Source of the DNA: Candidatus Bathyarchaeota archaeon
GTDB lineage: Archaea > Thermoproteota > Bathyarchaeia > Bathyarchaeales > Bathyarchaeaceae
NCBI GenBank assembly: GCA_029883255.1
Contig: JAOUJL010000004.1
Span: 1 to 30,354, forward strand
Direction of reading: 5' to 3'
Length of the DNA stretch: 30,354 nucleotides
Position numbers and translations under genes: made by a program. The notes below the pieces were generated by a model that was not told where the DNA came from, ran no database searches, and worked only from the letters and a program-made list of their open reading frames with translations. Numbering within the stretch: position 1 is the stretch's first letter; every line of letters starts with the position of its first letter. Positions 17,427 through 26,359 of the stretch are shown in pieces.

Positions 17427-19018
17427 AAGTGCGCAAGAAAGAGAAGCTTCTAGGCCATATTCATTTCGATACACCAACTTTGGATAATTATATTTCTGAG
17501 GTTTTGGTGCCTAAAGAAAGAGTGAACGATGTTTTGCGCAACAGATATGTAAAAATTGATTCTGACAACAACATCACCTTTTTGGGTCGAGTGATTGAGG
17601 GCCCCTTTTACATTCCAGAAGAGGTTGCCAGAGGATCTGCTTTTGCTCAAACGTCAATATTGAAAGGCGCGGAATTTCAGGCAGTGCCCAACTATTACGC
17701 TCTTGTGCGAGTCGAACTGCTCGGCAAATATACCGGCGGAAAACTTTTTTCTACTAATACGCGACCGACGCCTAAGTCACCGGTGATTGAGCTGGACACA
17801 AAGGAAGTCCAAAATCTCATAGGCCTTCGAGGAGATGCCTTGATCGGTAGGCATGTAGGCTATGAGGCAGTTAAAATTTTGATGGATTCAACAACGAAGA
17901 ATGTTTTTCCCAGAAATATTGGTATTTTTGGTACCGTTGGTTCAGGTAAGACAAACACTGCCCAAGTGATCATTGAAGAGACTAGTGAGGCAGGGTATGC
18001 TGTTATTATAGTTGATGTAGAGGGGGAGTACATAAGTATGGATGAGCCAACAGGCATACTGGAGGATAAGCTGTCCGAGTTTGGCCTGAAACCTGAAGGA
18101 CTCAAAGATTTCGGCGTTTACTTCCCCGTCGCCGGTGAAACCAAAAGAAAGAAGGCGATCCCGTTTGATATAAAATTTAGTTCAATGGATCCGTACATTC
18201 TAGCGGAGATCCTGCGATTTACTGAAGCTCAGGAAAGGGTTTTTCACAAATTGGTGGGAATGCTTCAGGCAAAGAGGAAAAAGGGAGAGGAAGAAGAGGA
18301 CGAAACCTTAGCTTTCCTCATGGGTAAACCAAGAGGAAGGAGAAGAGAATACACAATTCTGAGTGCAATTAAACAGATATACGCTATGGGAAAGGAGCTC
18401 AAAGGTGGCGAGAGAATCTCAAGCTATACATTGTCTTCAAAGCTTGCCAAGCTGAGGAGGCAGAACATTTTTGATCAACCTGACGCCAGTGAAATTCAAG
18501 TTGGGTCACTTCTAAGAAAGGGCCGAGTCAGCGTCATAGATGTCAGTGGCTGCACCGCGGAGGTCAAAAACATAGTCATAGCTTGGTTGTTGGACAAAGT
18601 ATTCGATCTGAAGATGAAAGCCCCTGAACGTACACCAAAAATCTTAGTGTTGATTGAGGAAGCCCACACTTTTGTTAGCAGAGAGAACGTAGACAGGATG
18701 TCGGCAACAGTAGATATGCTTAGGATGATAGCTAGGCGTGGCCGCAAGAGATGGTTATGCCTAGGCTTCATATCTCAACAGCCCGCGCATTTGCCGAGTG
18801 AGATCTTCGAATTGTGCAACACCCGAATAATTCACGGGATCAAAAGTGAGAGAAATATCAATGCTCTGAAAGCAACCGGTGGAGATATCGTCGAAAAGCT
18901 TTGGAATCAGGTTCCGGGTCTTGGTGTAGGAGAAGCTTTAGTTTCTAGCCCACAGTATACTCACTCGATTGTTATTGATGTTAGACCATGCAAGTGCAAG
19001 AGAGAACTTGTAGCTTGA
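17423..19018 (+). CDS. herA: HerA-family hexameric DNA translocase/helicase
   Basis: A 531-residue HerA/FtsK-superfamily ATPase. The N-terminal HAS-barrel-like region covers residues 1-120. Walker A is GTVGSGKTN near 170-178, followed by VIIVDVEGEY. Walker B with its acidic tail is LVLIEEAHTFV near 409-419. A sensor and arginine region follows (ARRGRKRW...GFISQQPAHLP, then NTRIIHGIKSERN). The family forms hexamers that pump double-stranded DNA toward the NurA nuclease. It is transcribed with nurA from the TATA box at 16155. The convergent methyltransferase gene begins 40 bp after its stop, which places a modification enzyme right beside the nuclease-helicase pair. Confidence 0.92.
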   Translation: MKVRKKEKLLGHIHFDTPTLDNYISEVLVPKERVNDVLRNRYVKIDSDNNITFLGRVIEGPFYIPEEVARGSAFAQTSILKGAEFQAVPNYYALVRVELLGKYTGGKLFSTNTRPTPKSPVIELDTKEVQNLIGLRGDALIGRHVGYEAVKILMDSTTKNVFPRNIGIFGTVGSGKTNTAQVIIEETSEAGYAVIIVDVEGEYISMDEPTGILEDKLSEFGLKPEGLKDFGVYFPVAGETKRKKAIPFDIKFSSMDPYILAEILRFTEAQERVFHKLVGMLQAKRKKGEEEEDETLAFLMGKPRGRRREYTILSAIKQIYAMGKELKGGERISSYTLSSKLAKLRRQNIFDQPDASEIQVGSLLRKGRVSVIDVSGCTAEVKNIVIAWLLDKVFDLKMKAPERTPKILVLIEEAHTFVSRENVDRMSATVDMLRMIARRGRKRWLCLGFISQQPAHLPSEIFELCNTRIIHGIKSERNINALKATGGDIVEKLWNQVPGLGVGEALVSSPQYTHSIVIDVRPCKCKRELVA

Positions 19019-19058
19019 TTTTGACTGATCAATTTTGCGTGAATTGAAACGTGCTGAC

Positions 19059-20399
19059 TTAGGGTTTTTCTAGTATTATGATGTACTCATGAGGGTAAAC
19101 CAGTTTGTTACTTGCACAGTTCGTTGACGCAAATTGCCCAGTTTCTTGATTTCTAATAGATGGTAGCCATTTCTTGTTGCTTGGTATTTGCCTCTTGATA
19201 ACCTTCAGTAACTTGAAACCTACGTTGATTGATATTTCACTTAGAACTTCTGCATTTAGTATATTTACGTCTCCGAGGGTTGTGTTTCCTATAACAATAC
19301 TTGCGATGCCACCTGGTTTAAGAACGCGAGTAAATTGTTCAAAGGCCTGTTGCATTTCAGCAAAATATGTGAAAACAGCGTCTGCGCATCCATTTAGGTA
19401 ATGGTTCTTATTTCCATTGACCTTTGAACCTTCATTTTTAAGCCTTCTTACGATTTCGTTTCCAATTTCGCTGTGTATTTCCTTGACACTGACATCTTTC
19501 GGTTGTGTTGTTCCGATGTGATCCTTGCGGTTTTCTGTCATGTCGGTTTCGGGATTTATCCAGAGGAGTGTGAGTTGGTGAAGATCTGCATATTCGTAGG
19601 AAGTGACATATGGCGGGCTAGTTGCAATGATGGACACATATTCGTCTTCGCAAGGGATGTGCCTACAGTCTTCGCAAAATACATCCAAGTAATCGCTAAG
19701 TCTTGCTTTGACTTTTTTAGGTAAGATCTCATAATATTCTTTGTTCTTTCTTGTCATGTGTATGATGCGGCGTTTGAATGTTGGTATGGCTCTAGGTATA
19801 TTCTTGTCTTTGTCTCTGGCCGGTTTAATAGAGTCCATGTTCCAGCATGAGCAGTTTTTCAGGATGTGTGAAAAACCGCATTTGAGGAAGTCTTGTACAG
19901 CTTTCTCTTGCATATCTTCTATTAATGAAAGAATAAGGGACAGGTTACGGATTGTATCGTCGCCAAACCAGAATCTCACCCTGTCATAGTTGGGAGATTC
20001 TCTGATCCTTTCCATCACTTTATTATCTGTTTTGTTCTTTTGAGGATTTAGCTTCGCAAAGAGTTTTGAGACATGCATTTCGAGTAGTTGTGGTTTAATG
20101 TATGTGGTTTTTGCCTTGGTGATGAGATAGGCAACGGGATTTATGTCAACGCCAAGTGCGCGTCTTTGGATTAGTAGTGCTTCAAGGAGTGTTGTTCCGC
20201 ATCCAACAAACGGGTCGCATATTAATTCTTCTTCGTTGCTGTATTCCTTGATGATGCGTCTTACGAGTTGTGGGATGAACTTTGCTGGATATCTATGGTA
20301 ACTGTGGGTAAGATAAGCAGTGTCTTTCGGCGTTAAATCTCTATAGGTCCATGATTCATCTGTCTTTAAGGATGCAAAGTACTTAAGAATGTGCTTCAT
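19059..20399 (-). CDS. DNA amino-methyltransferase (TSPPY type)
   Basis: A 446-residue S-adenosylmethionine-dependent DNA methylase. Motif I is DPFVGCGTTLLEAL near residue 61, followed by the acidic VDINP. The catalytic motif IV is TSPPYVTSYEY near residue 260, typical of N4-cytosine or N6-adenine modification, and a second motif-I-proximal strand GGIASIVIGNTTLGD lies near the C-terminus. A cysteine-rich stretch (CGFSHILKNCSCWN) sits in the middle. Its start is 42 bp after the stop of the fused R-M gene on the same strand, so the two are likely one operon. It may protect self DNA, or supply a second modification that the glycosylase/NurA-HerA set reads. The target sequence is unknown. Confidence 0.85.
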   Translation of the reverse strand: MKHILKYFASLKTDESWTYRDLTPKDTAYLTHSYHRYPAKFIPQLVRRIIKEYSNEEELICDPFVGCGTTLLEALLIQRRALGVDINPVAYLITKAKTTYIKPQLLEMHVSKLFAKLNPQKNKTDNKVMERIRESPNYDRVRFWFGDDTIRNLSLILSLIEDMQEKAVQDFLKCGFSHILKNCSCWNMDSIKPARDKDKNIPRAIPTFKRRIIHMTRKNKEYYEILPKKVKARLSDYLDVFCEDCRHIPCEDEYVSIIATSPPYVTSYEYADLHQLTLLWINPETDMTENRKDHIGTTQPKDVSVKEIHSEIGNEIVRRLKNEGSKVNGNKNHYLNGCADAVFTYFAEMQQAFEQFTRVLKPGGIASIVIGNTTLGDVNILNAEVLSEISINVGFKLLKVIKRQIPSNKKWLPSIRNQETGQFASTNCASNKLVYPHEYIIILEKP

Positions 20400-20441
20400 T
20401 TGGAATCCACAACATTCCTTTTATATCCTTGCCGGCGATTC

Positions 20442-23400
20442 TTAAAACTTTTCCAGAAAACTTTCTATGATAGTTTTATCGTCCTCATTCATACTATATA
20501 ATTGGTAAACTAACTCATTGAGCTCCTCTTCAAGTTGTTCGATGGGTGTAGCCTTAACCTCTTCTGCCGTCTTTTTCACATTCTCTAGAATTTCTGTTAC
20601 TATTGAGTTATCCCTCGGAACAAGTATTTTCACAGTTTCATTTTGATTTACCTTTCTATTTCTAAGCGCCAAAATCAAATACTGCGCCTTTTCCTTAGTA
20701 TCTACCCAAATAGAGTCCTCGCCTTCACTAGGATAAACAACATAGCCTTTGCCTGATAACCCACTAAGGAAGGGCTTCAATTCGCTATGGTCTGTATTGA
20801 AAGTATGTTTAACATCGTCAAACTCTTCACCCCTTAGCCTATAATGTTTTAAATAAATTTCAGGAAATTCCTCGACTAATCGTTTCGGTTTAACTTGATG
20901 GCGAATCTTTTGAACTATTTGAGCTATTTGCCCAACAATTTCTTTTTCTTGGTCGGACATAACTAGTCTTATGGGGAGTTTTTCCAAGTATTGCGTCTTA
21001 TATCGAAAATACTTACCAGAAACAAACGGACTAGTTTGCTTAAGGTAAAATTCAAGTAGCTTAGAGTTTAATTCTGCAAGTAACAAGTAGTAGTTGTATT
21101 TGTCTCTAAAATTGTCCTTTAAAATAAGCCCGTAGGTCGTGTCAGTGATATAGTATTTTTCTTCATCGAGCGCAAAATTGCTCTTGTCAGAAACGTCGGG
21201 TGTCACAACTTTTTTTTGCCCAAGCCACTCAGGATTTCTCGGACACCAGATCTCATACCATTCATGCCTTAACCCGTTTTTTATAGCATTCATTAGATAT
21301 TCTTTACTCTTCAAGATCTTTTCATGTTCCTTAAAGTACGCCCATGTCTTTGGGTATAACTTTTCTAGTTCAGTTCTTGGAATTACTACGACTTTACCCT
21401 GATCAATTCTATGTGGATAAATAATCCATAAATTCTGCCAATCAATGTCCCATCTCTTAATAAATTCGCCTTTTATCAATTTTTTCAGAAGAGCTTTTTC
21501 TATTTCAAAGTATTTCCCGGTGTTCAAATAACCTAAAGGTTGGATTCTAGCAAGACCGTTTGGTAGATCATGCATTAGATGGACCCAGAAAATATCAATA
21601 GGGGTAGCTTGTATTCCCACAGATATTCTTTTGCATATTTTCTCCAAAGTGTAGTCTGAGTTCTTTTCAATTTTCTTCATAAGTCGGAAATGTGTTTCGG
21701 GAAGGAATCTCCATTTTTCCTTTTCTAAATTAGATTGATTAACTTGAAAAATATCAACATAAAGGTCTGAATATTCCTGTTTGCCTATACTCTTCTTTAT
21801 ATGATCTAGCAGATTCTCCTTTGTTTTTTTTACTCTCACAAATCGCATGTTGTGGTCTGGTCTTTTCGTTTTCGTTAAAATATAGATACTTGGGTAATTA
21901 GTGACTTCGGAAAAGACTCCACTATCACCGAAGTCCAGAAATTGTTCGATTATACAATTCTTTAGAATAAATTCTCTAATACTTTTGCCGTAATGCGATT
22001 GAACAAATTTATTATTTGTTATGAATCCAATTTTTCCACTTTTTTGTAGCCAGTCTATACCTTTTTCCAAAAAAAGTATGTAGAGGTCGAACTTCCCGTA
22101 AGCTGTTTCATAAGATTCTCTGTACTGGTTTCTAAGATGTTTTGGTATCCTTTGAACTTTAACGTAAGGCGGGTTTCCGACCACAAATTCATATCGTAAA
22201 TAATTCTTTAGAAGAGACGCTAGTACTCCGTCTTCTATGGACTTTATTAGCCGTCCATCTTCAAATTCAGATTCTATACGTTTGGTTTCACCTAGAATAT
22301 GGTCCGCATAGGGTTTGAAGAAATTCGCCAATAAGGTGAAATCTTTGTCTCTTAGATACTCTTGAAGAGGACCTTTAAGCCCCTCCTCTGGAACATGTTC
22401 CCCTCTTACCCTTAATTGAATCTTGATCGCGTCGAACATTGCCTGCAGCGTGCAAAAATATTCATCAAGATTGTATAGTGGCAACTCTTGTGACAGAATT
22501 TTTCTCCACGAAGGCAAAATGATGTCTACAGATATAGAGCTTTCACTATCAATCTTCATTGGCAGCGTAACCGGAAAAACTATGTCTTCTTCGGTTTCAG
22601 CTAGTTGAAGTTGCTTTTGAAATTCCGGCGGTAGCATCTCGATAGCTAATGAGTCAGTTCTAAAAATTGGTATTCGTTTTAGGTAGAATATGCGAGGAGC
22701 TTCTTCTTCTAACGCCTTCTTAAAGTATGGGATAAGTTCAAGCATAAACCTAGTTCTGGCAATTAAGCAGGCAAAAGGATGGATGTCAAACCCTACAATT
22801 TTCGGACTGTTACACAATTCTCTCAGAACATAAGCCCAGCCATGTTTTTTCGCTTTCCCCTCAGCTTCTCTTAGATACCGCTCTAAAGCTTCCACAATGA
22901 AAGTACCTGAGCCACACGCAGGATCAAGCAATCGGTTAGATCCAATGTTTTTGTATCCAACAGCATCCAAAATGTAATCAACGACTTCGACCGGTGTGTA
23001 GAACTCACCCAACGCTTTTCTAGTGTCTTTGTCGAAATACTTTTGATAAAGATCGCCTAGTGGATCGCCTGCGACTTCTCTGAAATCGAACTTGTAAAGC
23101 ATGAAAATAACCTTGGCTGCTGCTTCGCTAAAATCTTCTAATCGCTTATCTACACTCTCCTGTAACAGCTCGCTAGAAGATTTTTGCATAAATTCTGTAA
23201 ACCCGTCTCTCCACCAGCCGAAAATATCATCCTCAAAAAGAGAGTAAACGAGTTGATCTCTCATCTCTCTAATAACACCACTCAAGACAAGCGGATATGC
23301 CACAAGTGGGATCTGCCCCCTGACTTGATGAATTTTTTGCAAAGTAAAACCGGAAACGCTGATTCCTGGAAAATCAAGATCCTCACAAGCCTTAGCAACA

Positions 23401-24182
23401 ATCAATCTCGCCAGTAACGCATGAGCAGTCTCAAGACAGAACATACAACGGAAAACATCACGCTTCTCCTTCAGAAATGGCGCCCACGAATCTGGAATCT
23501 TCTTCGGCTTTCGTGCCAAGGATTTCTGCCAAAAACCATAAGCTCCTTTCAGAAACTTCGACTTCGGATAAACAAAGTCAAACAATTCAACTAGGCTAGT
23601 CAGCAATGATCCAAATACAGAATCCTCTTCCAGTTTGAAGGTTTCAAAGAAATCCTCTTTGGCGAGTTGTGTTTTCAGAGATAACTTTTCAACACTTGAA
23701 AAATATTCTTCAACCCTCGAATAGAGGGTGAGATCGTACTCCGGCTTCTTAAGTATGCGAAACAATTTATCAGATTTTTTCTGGCTGATCTTACTCAAAT
23801 CAACGGTCAAAATCCGCTCTGGATTTTCTCCAATCTTCTTGTAAACCATGAATTTCCAGCCATTCGTCAAAGCACCATACCTAGCTTTCAAGGGTAAAAC
23901 GTATCTATTCCAAAGCTGACTTAAGGCATCACTTAACGTTCGATGAGAAGGCTTTTTCGCCTCCAAAACAAAAACTGCATTCTGATACTCATCACGACAA
24001 ACATAATCAGCTTTTTTTCGTTTCCCAGGAACAACACGCTGCGCCCTCACATCCTTCCCAAACTTCTTGTAACCAAGCTTTCTGAAGAACCTAGAATTAA
24101 TAAGAACCTCATACAACTCATCCTCAGACATTAATGGATTTTCAGCCACGCGTCTGTAAATGTATTCAAGACACTCTTTCAT
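20442..24182 (-). CDS. Type IIG-like restriction-modification protein (nuclease-methylase-specificity fusion)
   Basis: A 1246-residue single-chain R-M enzyme. The N-terminus has a PD-(D/E)XK nuclease-like motif: D59, then E74-A-K76 in VLEAKKPSH. A helical linker follows. The methylase core has the upstream motif GEFYTPVEVVDYIL, motif I DPACGSGTF near 420 and catalytic NPPY near 670, as in N6-adenine enzymes of the Eco57I/BREX PglX type. The C-terminal 500 residues look like a TaqI-type target recognition region plus coiled coil. Length and order fit Type IIG enzymes, which cut and methylate near one recognition site. PglX of BREX is the main alternative, but no BREX partner genes are seen and the nuclease motif argues for Type IIG. 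Confidence 0.85.
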   Translation of the reverse strand: MKECLEYIYRRVAENPLMSEDELYEVLINSRFFRKLGYKKFGKDVRAQRVVPGKRKKADYVCRDEYQNAVFVLEAKKPSHRTLSDALSQLWNRYVLPLKARYGALTNGWKFMVYKKIGENPERILTVDLSKISQKKSDKLFRILKKPEYDLTLYSRVEEYFSSVEKLSLKTQLAKEDFFETFKLEEDSVFGSLLTSLVELFDFVYPKSKFLKGAYGFWQKSLARKPKKIPDSWAPFLKEKRDVFRCMFCLETAHALLARLIVAKACEDLDFPGISVSGFTLQKIHQVRGQIPLVAYPLVLSGVIREMRDQLVYSLFEDDIFGWWRDGFTEFMQKSSSELLQESVDKRLEDFSEAAAKVIFMLYKFDFREVAGDPLGDLYQKYFDKDTRKALGEFYTPVEVVDYILDAVGYKNIGSNRLLDPACGSGTFIVEALERYLREAEGKAKKHGWAYVLRELCNSPKIVGFDIHPFACLIARTRFMLELIPYFKKALEEEAPRIFYLKRIPIFRTDSLAIEMLPPEFQKQLQLAETEEDIVFPVTLPMKIDSESSISVDIILPSWRKILSQELPLYNLDEYFCTLQAMFDAIKIQLRVRGEHVPEEGLKGPLQEYLRDKDFTLLANFFKPYADHILGETKRIESEFEDGRLIKSIEDGVLASLLKNYLRYEFVVGNPPYVKVQRIPKHLRNQYRESYETAYGKFDLYILFLEKGIDWLQKSGKIGFITNNKFVQSHYGKSIREFILKNCIIEQFLDFGDSGVFSEVTNYPSIYILTKTKRPDHNMRFVRVKKTKENLLDHIKKSIGKQEYSDLYVDIFQVNQSNLEKEKWRFLPETHFRLMKKIEKNSDYTLEKICKRISVGIQATPIDIFWVHLMHDLPNGLARIQPLGYLNTGKYFEIEKALLKKLIKGEFIKRWDIDWQNLWIIYPHRIDQGKVVVIPRTELEKLYPKTWAYFKEHEKILKSKEYLMNAIKNGLRHEWYEIWCPRNPEWLGQKKVVTPDVSDKSNFALDEEKYYITDTTYGLILKDNFRDKYNYYLLLAELNSKLLEFYLKQTSPFVSGKYFRYKTQYLEKLPIRLVMSDQEKEIVGQIAQIVQKIRHQVKPKRLVEEFPEIYLKHYRLRGEEFDDVKHTFNTDHSELKPFLSGLSGKGYVVYPSEGEDSIWVDTKEKAQYLILALRNRKVNQNETVKILVPRDNSIVTEILENVKKTAEEVKATPIEQLEEELNELVYQLYSMNEDDKTIIESFLEKF

Positions 24183-24503
24183 TAAGGTTCATCCTTAATT
24201 CTTATTTCTCTTCTAACGCTTAAAAGGAATTTCCAATCGTCGCGTGCACGCACTATACAAGCCGTAACGCTTCATCGCATGCACTGATCGACAAGCTAGG
24301 AAAGACTTACTGTAGAACCAAGCCCCAGTGTTCCACTTGTCCATTAGTAAACGAATGTATTTATTTCAAATGCATGCATATGCATTAACGCGGATTCCCT
24401 TGCACGGACAAAATGAACACAGATAGAACTTAAATGAAAGTATTTTACCACTATAAGTGGTGTACTTACGAATTATTGAGATATACATAAGAGGACAAAA
24501 AGT
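24183..24503. other. Intergenic region rich in palindromes
   Basis: No gene was found in these 321 bp between divergent genes. It holds a perfect 10-bp palindrome GCGTGCACGC (24242-24251), a run of overlapping ATGCAT units around 24370-24390, and the operator-like palindrome at 24447. Such density fits a regulatory region; an origin of replication is possible but not shown. Confidence 0.4.
24447..24461. promoter_or_regulatory. Palindromic operator overlapping a TATA box
   Basis: ACCACT-ATA-AGTGGT is a perfect inverted repeat with a 3-bp centre, and CTATAAGT inside it is a plausible TATA box 46-53 bases before GTG 24504. A dimeric repressor bound here would block TBP. The HTH protein encoded just downstream is the obvious candidate for autoregulation, but that is inference. 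Confidence 0.45.
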
Positions 24504-25244
24504 GTGAAAAACGACATCACAGACACAAAAACTAGCATAGGTTCAACATCAGAAAAATGTCCGAAAATGTCACATTTAATGTTAGACGAAGGGGGGCGTG
24601 ACGAAATTCAAAGGCTGGAAAAGCTACTTTTTCCAGAAAGAAGCGATTTTTCGGGTTTTCATGGTCAAGAAAATGAAAGTTTCAGTGCAGAAAACTACAC
24701 TAAAAACCGTTGTCAAACCAAAAGGAAGCCAGAATATCGCAAAATCAACAAGTATTTCAAAAACACTGAACAGTATTGGAAGGAACGCAACCGTAGGAAG
24801 AAGGCTTGGGAACTATCCGGCCAAGGTTTCACCTACAAGGAGATAGCTGAGAAGTTGGGTGTTAGCGATAAGACGGTTCAACGCGACATAAAGAAAATAC
24901 GACCGTACTATTGCCGGTTGAGTCGAAAATACTTCCGCGAATTAGAGCAACAAAAAATTATGAAACTTAATGCAGAACTGGCAGGCAAAAACATTTCCCA
25001 GCAGTATAGAATCTTGAGCAAAAAAATGGATACCTACATGAAACTTATGAAAATACGCGAATACCGACGGCACGTTATGAACGTCACATTCGATTTTGAT
25101 GCACTTGTTGCCGGTGGACGTCCTCTTGTTATCTCGCCGAGCGTATGTAGTCCTATTGCCAAACCATTTCACATTCGATTTTGGATGAAGTCCGCCAACA
25201 ACAAAAGGATGATTGGTTCATTACAGTTAAGTGATGTAAGATGA
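24504..25244 (+). CDS. HTH (sigma-70-region-4/resolvase-like) DNA-binding protein
   Basis: A 246-residue basic protein. Residues about 104-130 are a clear helix-turn-helix (GFTYKEIAEKLGVSDKTVQRDIKKI). The N-terminal 80 residues are polar and probably disordered, a helical region follows the HTH, and the C-terminus has beta strands ending in IRFWMKSANNKRMIGSLQL. The start GTG 24504 has GAGGA nearby. The last strands resemble the next small ORF. No enzymatic motif is seen; a transcriptional regulator of the element is the simplest reading. Confidence 0.65.
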   Translation: MKNDITDTKTSIGSTSEKCPKMSHLMLDEGGRDEIQRLEKLLFPERSDFSGFHGQENESFSAENYTKNRCQTKRKPEYRKINKYFKNTEQYWKERNRRKKAWELSGQGFTYKEIAEKLGVSDKTVQRDIKKIRPYYCRLSRKYFRELEQQKIMKLNAELAGKNISQQYRILSKKMDTYMKLMKIREYRRHVMNVTFDFDALVAGGRPLVISPSVCSPIAKPFHIRFWMKSANNKRMIGSLQLSDVR

Positions 25245-25328
25245 ACCTACGAAGGAATAGCGTGCGTTCAAATCCCATCCTATTTTCGTCGCGCTTGTGG
25301 TACCGTATATAAGACTTCACGGAGAACG

Positions 25329-25502
25329 TTGGTATTCACTGTCAACACGGATGATCCTAACCGTGATACTGGTTTACCTTCACTAAAGGTTGATAGAACT
25401 GGAACATTCAGTTTCAAGAAGAGACTAGACTTGCGATTCCGTTGCGTAAAAGATGGAGTGAAATATGAGATAGGGAGCTTGTACATCGGATTCCCTAAGT
25501 AG
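25329..25502 (+). CDS. Small beta-rich protein, 57 residues, related to the tail of the preceding gene
   Basis: TTG 25329 has GGAGA four bases upstream and opens a 57-residue frame with natural composition. Its end, LRFRCVKDGVKYEIGSLYIG, lines up with the end of the preceding HTH protein, IRFWMKSANNKRMIGSLQLS, which supports real coding. The frame is also open all the way back to the TGA of that gene and in phase with it, so it may once have been part of one longer protein. A TATATAAG box lies at 25306-25313, slightly close to the start. Function unknown. Confidence 0.45.
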   Translation: MVFTVNTDDPNRDTGLPSLKVDRTGTFSFKKRLDLRFRCVKDGVKYEIGSLYIGFPK

Positions 25503-25567
25503 AAAACTCACGAATGCGAGTGCTGTGTATAGACTAAATGCATAAAAGTTACGCGTTTTCGCGCACG

Positions 25568-26359
25568 CTAATTCGTGATGGTCAATAGAAACTTCTGTAG
25601 ATTTTCCAACCTGATAACTTGATCGCAATAACTTCTCAATATTCTCAAATCCCGCTGAGACCAATCACCAGAAATGACAACAACAAATCTCATCTCTGGA
25701 TTCGCTCTTTTCAAATCAGTTGCAATAAAAGCAAGTTCCCGGGCAAAGTGAAAACCACCAACGCGCGACGTAGTATGCTTAACCTCGATAGCAACCGGCG
25801 CTTCTATCTCTAAGAGGAAGTCAACTCTTGAAGTAGTTGAATATCCATCGATTTTTACTTCTCTTCTGAAGGCTATTCCCGAATTTTCGAGAATGCCCTG
25901 AACCTTGGTTTCAACTATTTCCCCAATCCTATAGTAGCGACTTGGTTCTCTTATCTTGACAAAGTGCATAGCGACCTGCAACATCTCCTCTATATCACTT
26001 GGTTTTATAGAAGAGAGTGACTCAGGTAAATGCATAACTACATTTCGAAGGTTCCTAACCTTTCGAAGTTCACGTGTTAAGACTGGGTCCTCTATCGCCT
26101 TCCAATCTTCAAGCTTGGAGAGAATCTGAGAAAAAGATGGCTTCTCAGCTTCCTTTTTCCTCGCTCGTGTGTCCATTCTCAGCCACCTTGGAGCAAGTTC
26201 ATTATACTTTAGTCTCAAAACCATTTCAATCGAATTGTAGCAATGACGAATCGTTTTCTCATATAGTGACGCCCTCTCATCTTTAGAGCAAAACCTTGCT
26301 TCATTAAACGATCGAAATGCTTGCGTAAGTTCCTTTTCCGCCTTTACTCTTTCCTTCAT
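25568..26359 (-). CDS. HEPN domain fused to a PD-(D/E)XK nuclease domain
   Basis: A 263-residue two-domain protein. Residues 1-135 are helical with the HEPN ribonuclease motif R-x4-H (R105 to H110 in LRNVVMHLP). Residues 145-255 look like a restriction-endonuclease fold: SRVDFLL with D180, then IEVKHTT with E192 and K194, followed by VVVISGDWSQRD. ATG 26359 is chosen because GGGGGAG lies upstream and it overlaps the upstream gene's stop in an ATGA junction; a longer frame to 26422 exists but lacks support. Partnered with a second HEPN protein, it resembles abortive-infection or toxin modules. Whether both active sites work is unknown. Confidence 0.72.
   Translation of the reverse strand: MKERVKAEKELTQAFRSFNEARFCSKDERASLYEKTIRHCYNSIEMVLRLKYNELAPRWLRMDTRARKKEAEKPSFSQILSKLEDWKAIEDPVLTRELRKVRNLRNVVMHLPESLSSIKPSDIEEMLQVAMHFVKIREPSRYYRIGEIVETKVQGILENSGIAFRREVKIDGYSTTSRVDFLLEIEAPVAIEVKHTTSRVGGFHFARELAFIATDLKRANPEMRFVVVISGDWSQRDLRILRSYCDQVIRLENLQKFLLTITN

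Noticed and set aside
20442..24182. BREX system (PglX) for the large methylase
   Set aside because: No pglZ, brxC or brxB-like gene is present, and an N-terminal nuclease motif is visible, which fits Type IIG better.
25207..25285. A tRNA-like T-loop (GTTCAAATCC) with an apparent 76-base spacing between AGGATG and CATCCT
   Set aside because: When the T-arm is placed by standard numbering, the acceptor strands do not pair, the T-stem has a mismatch, and no D-arm or anticodon arm forms. Most likely coincidence, or at best an unrecognisable fragment.
25280..25486. A 68-residue minus-strand frame (MYKLPISYF...)
   Set aside because: The plus-strand frame at 25329-25502 has a ribosome binding site and similarity to its neighbour, so the minus-strand frame is likely its shadow.
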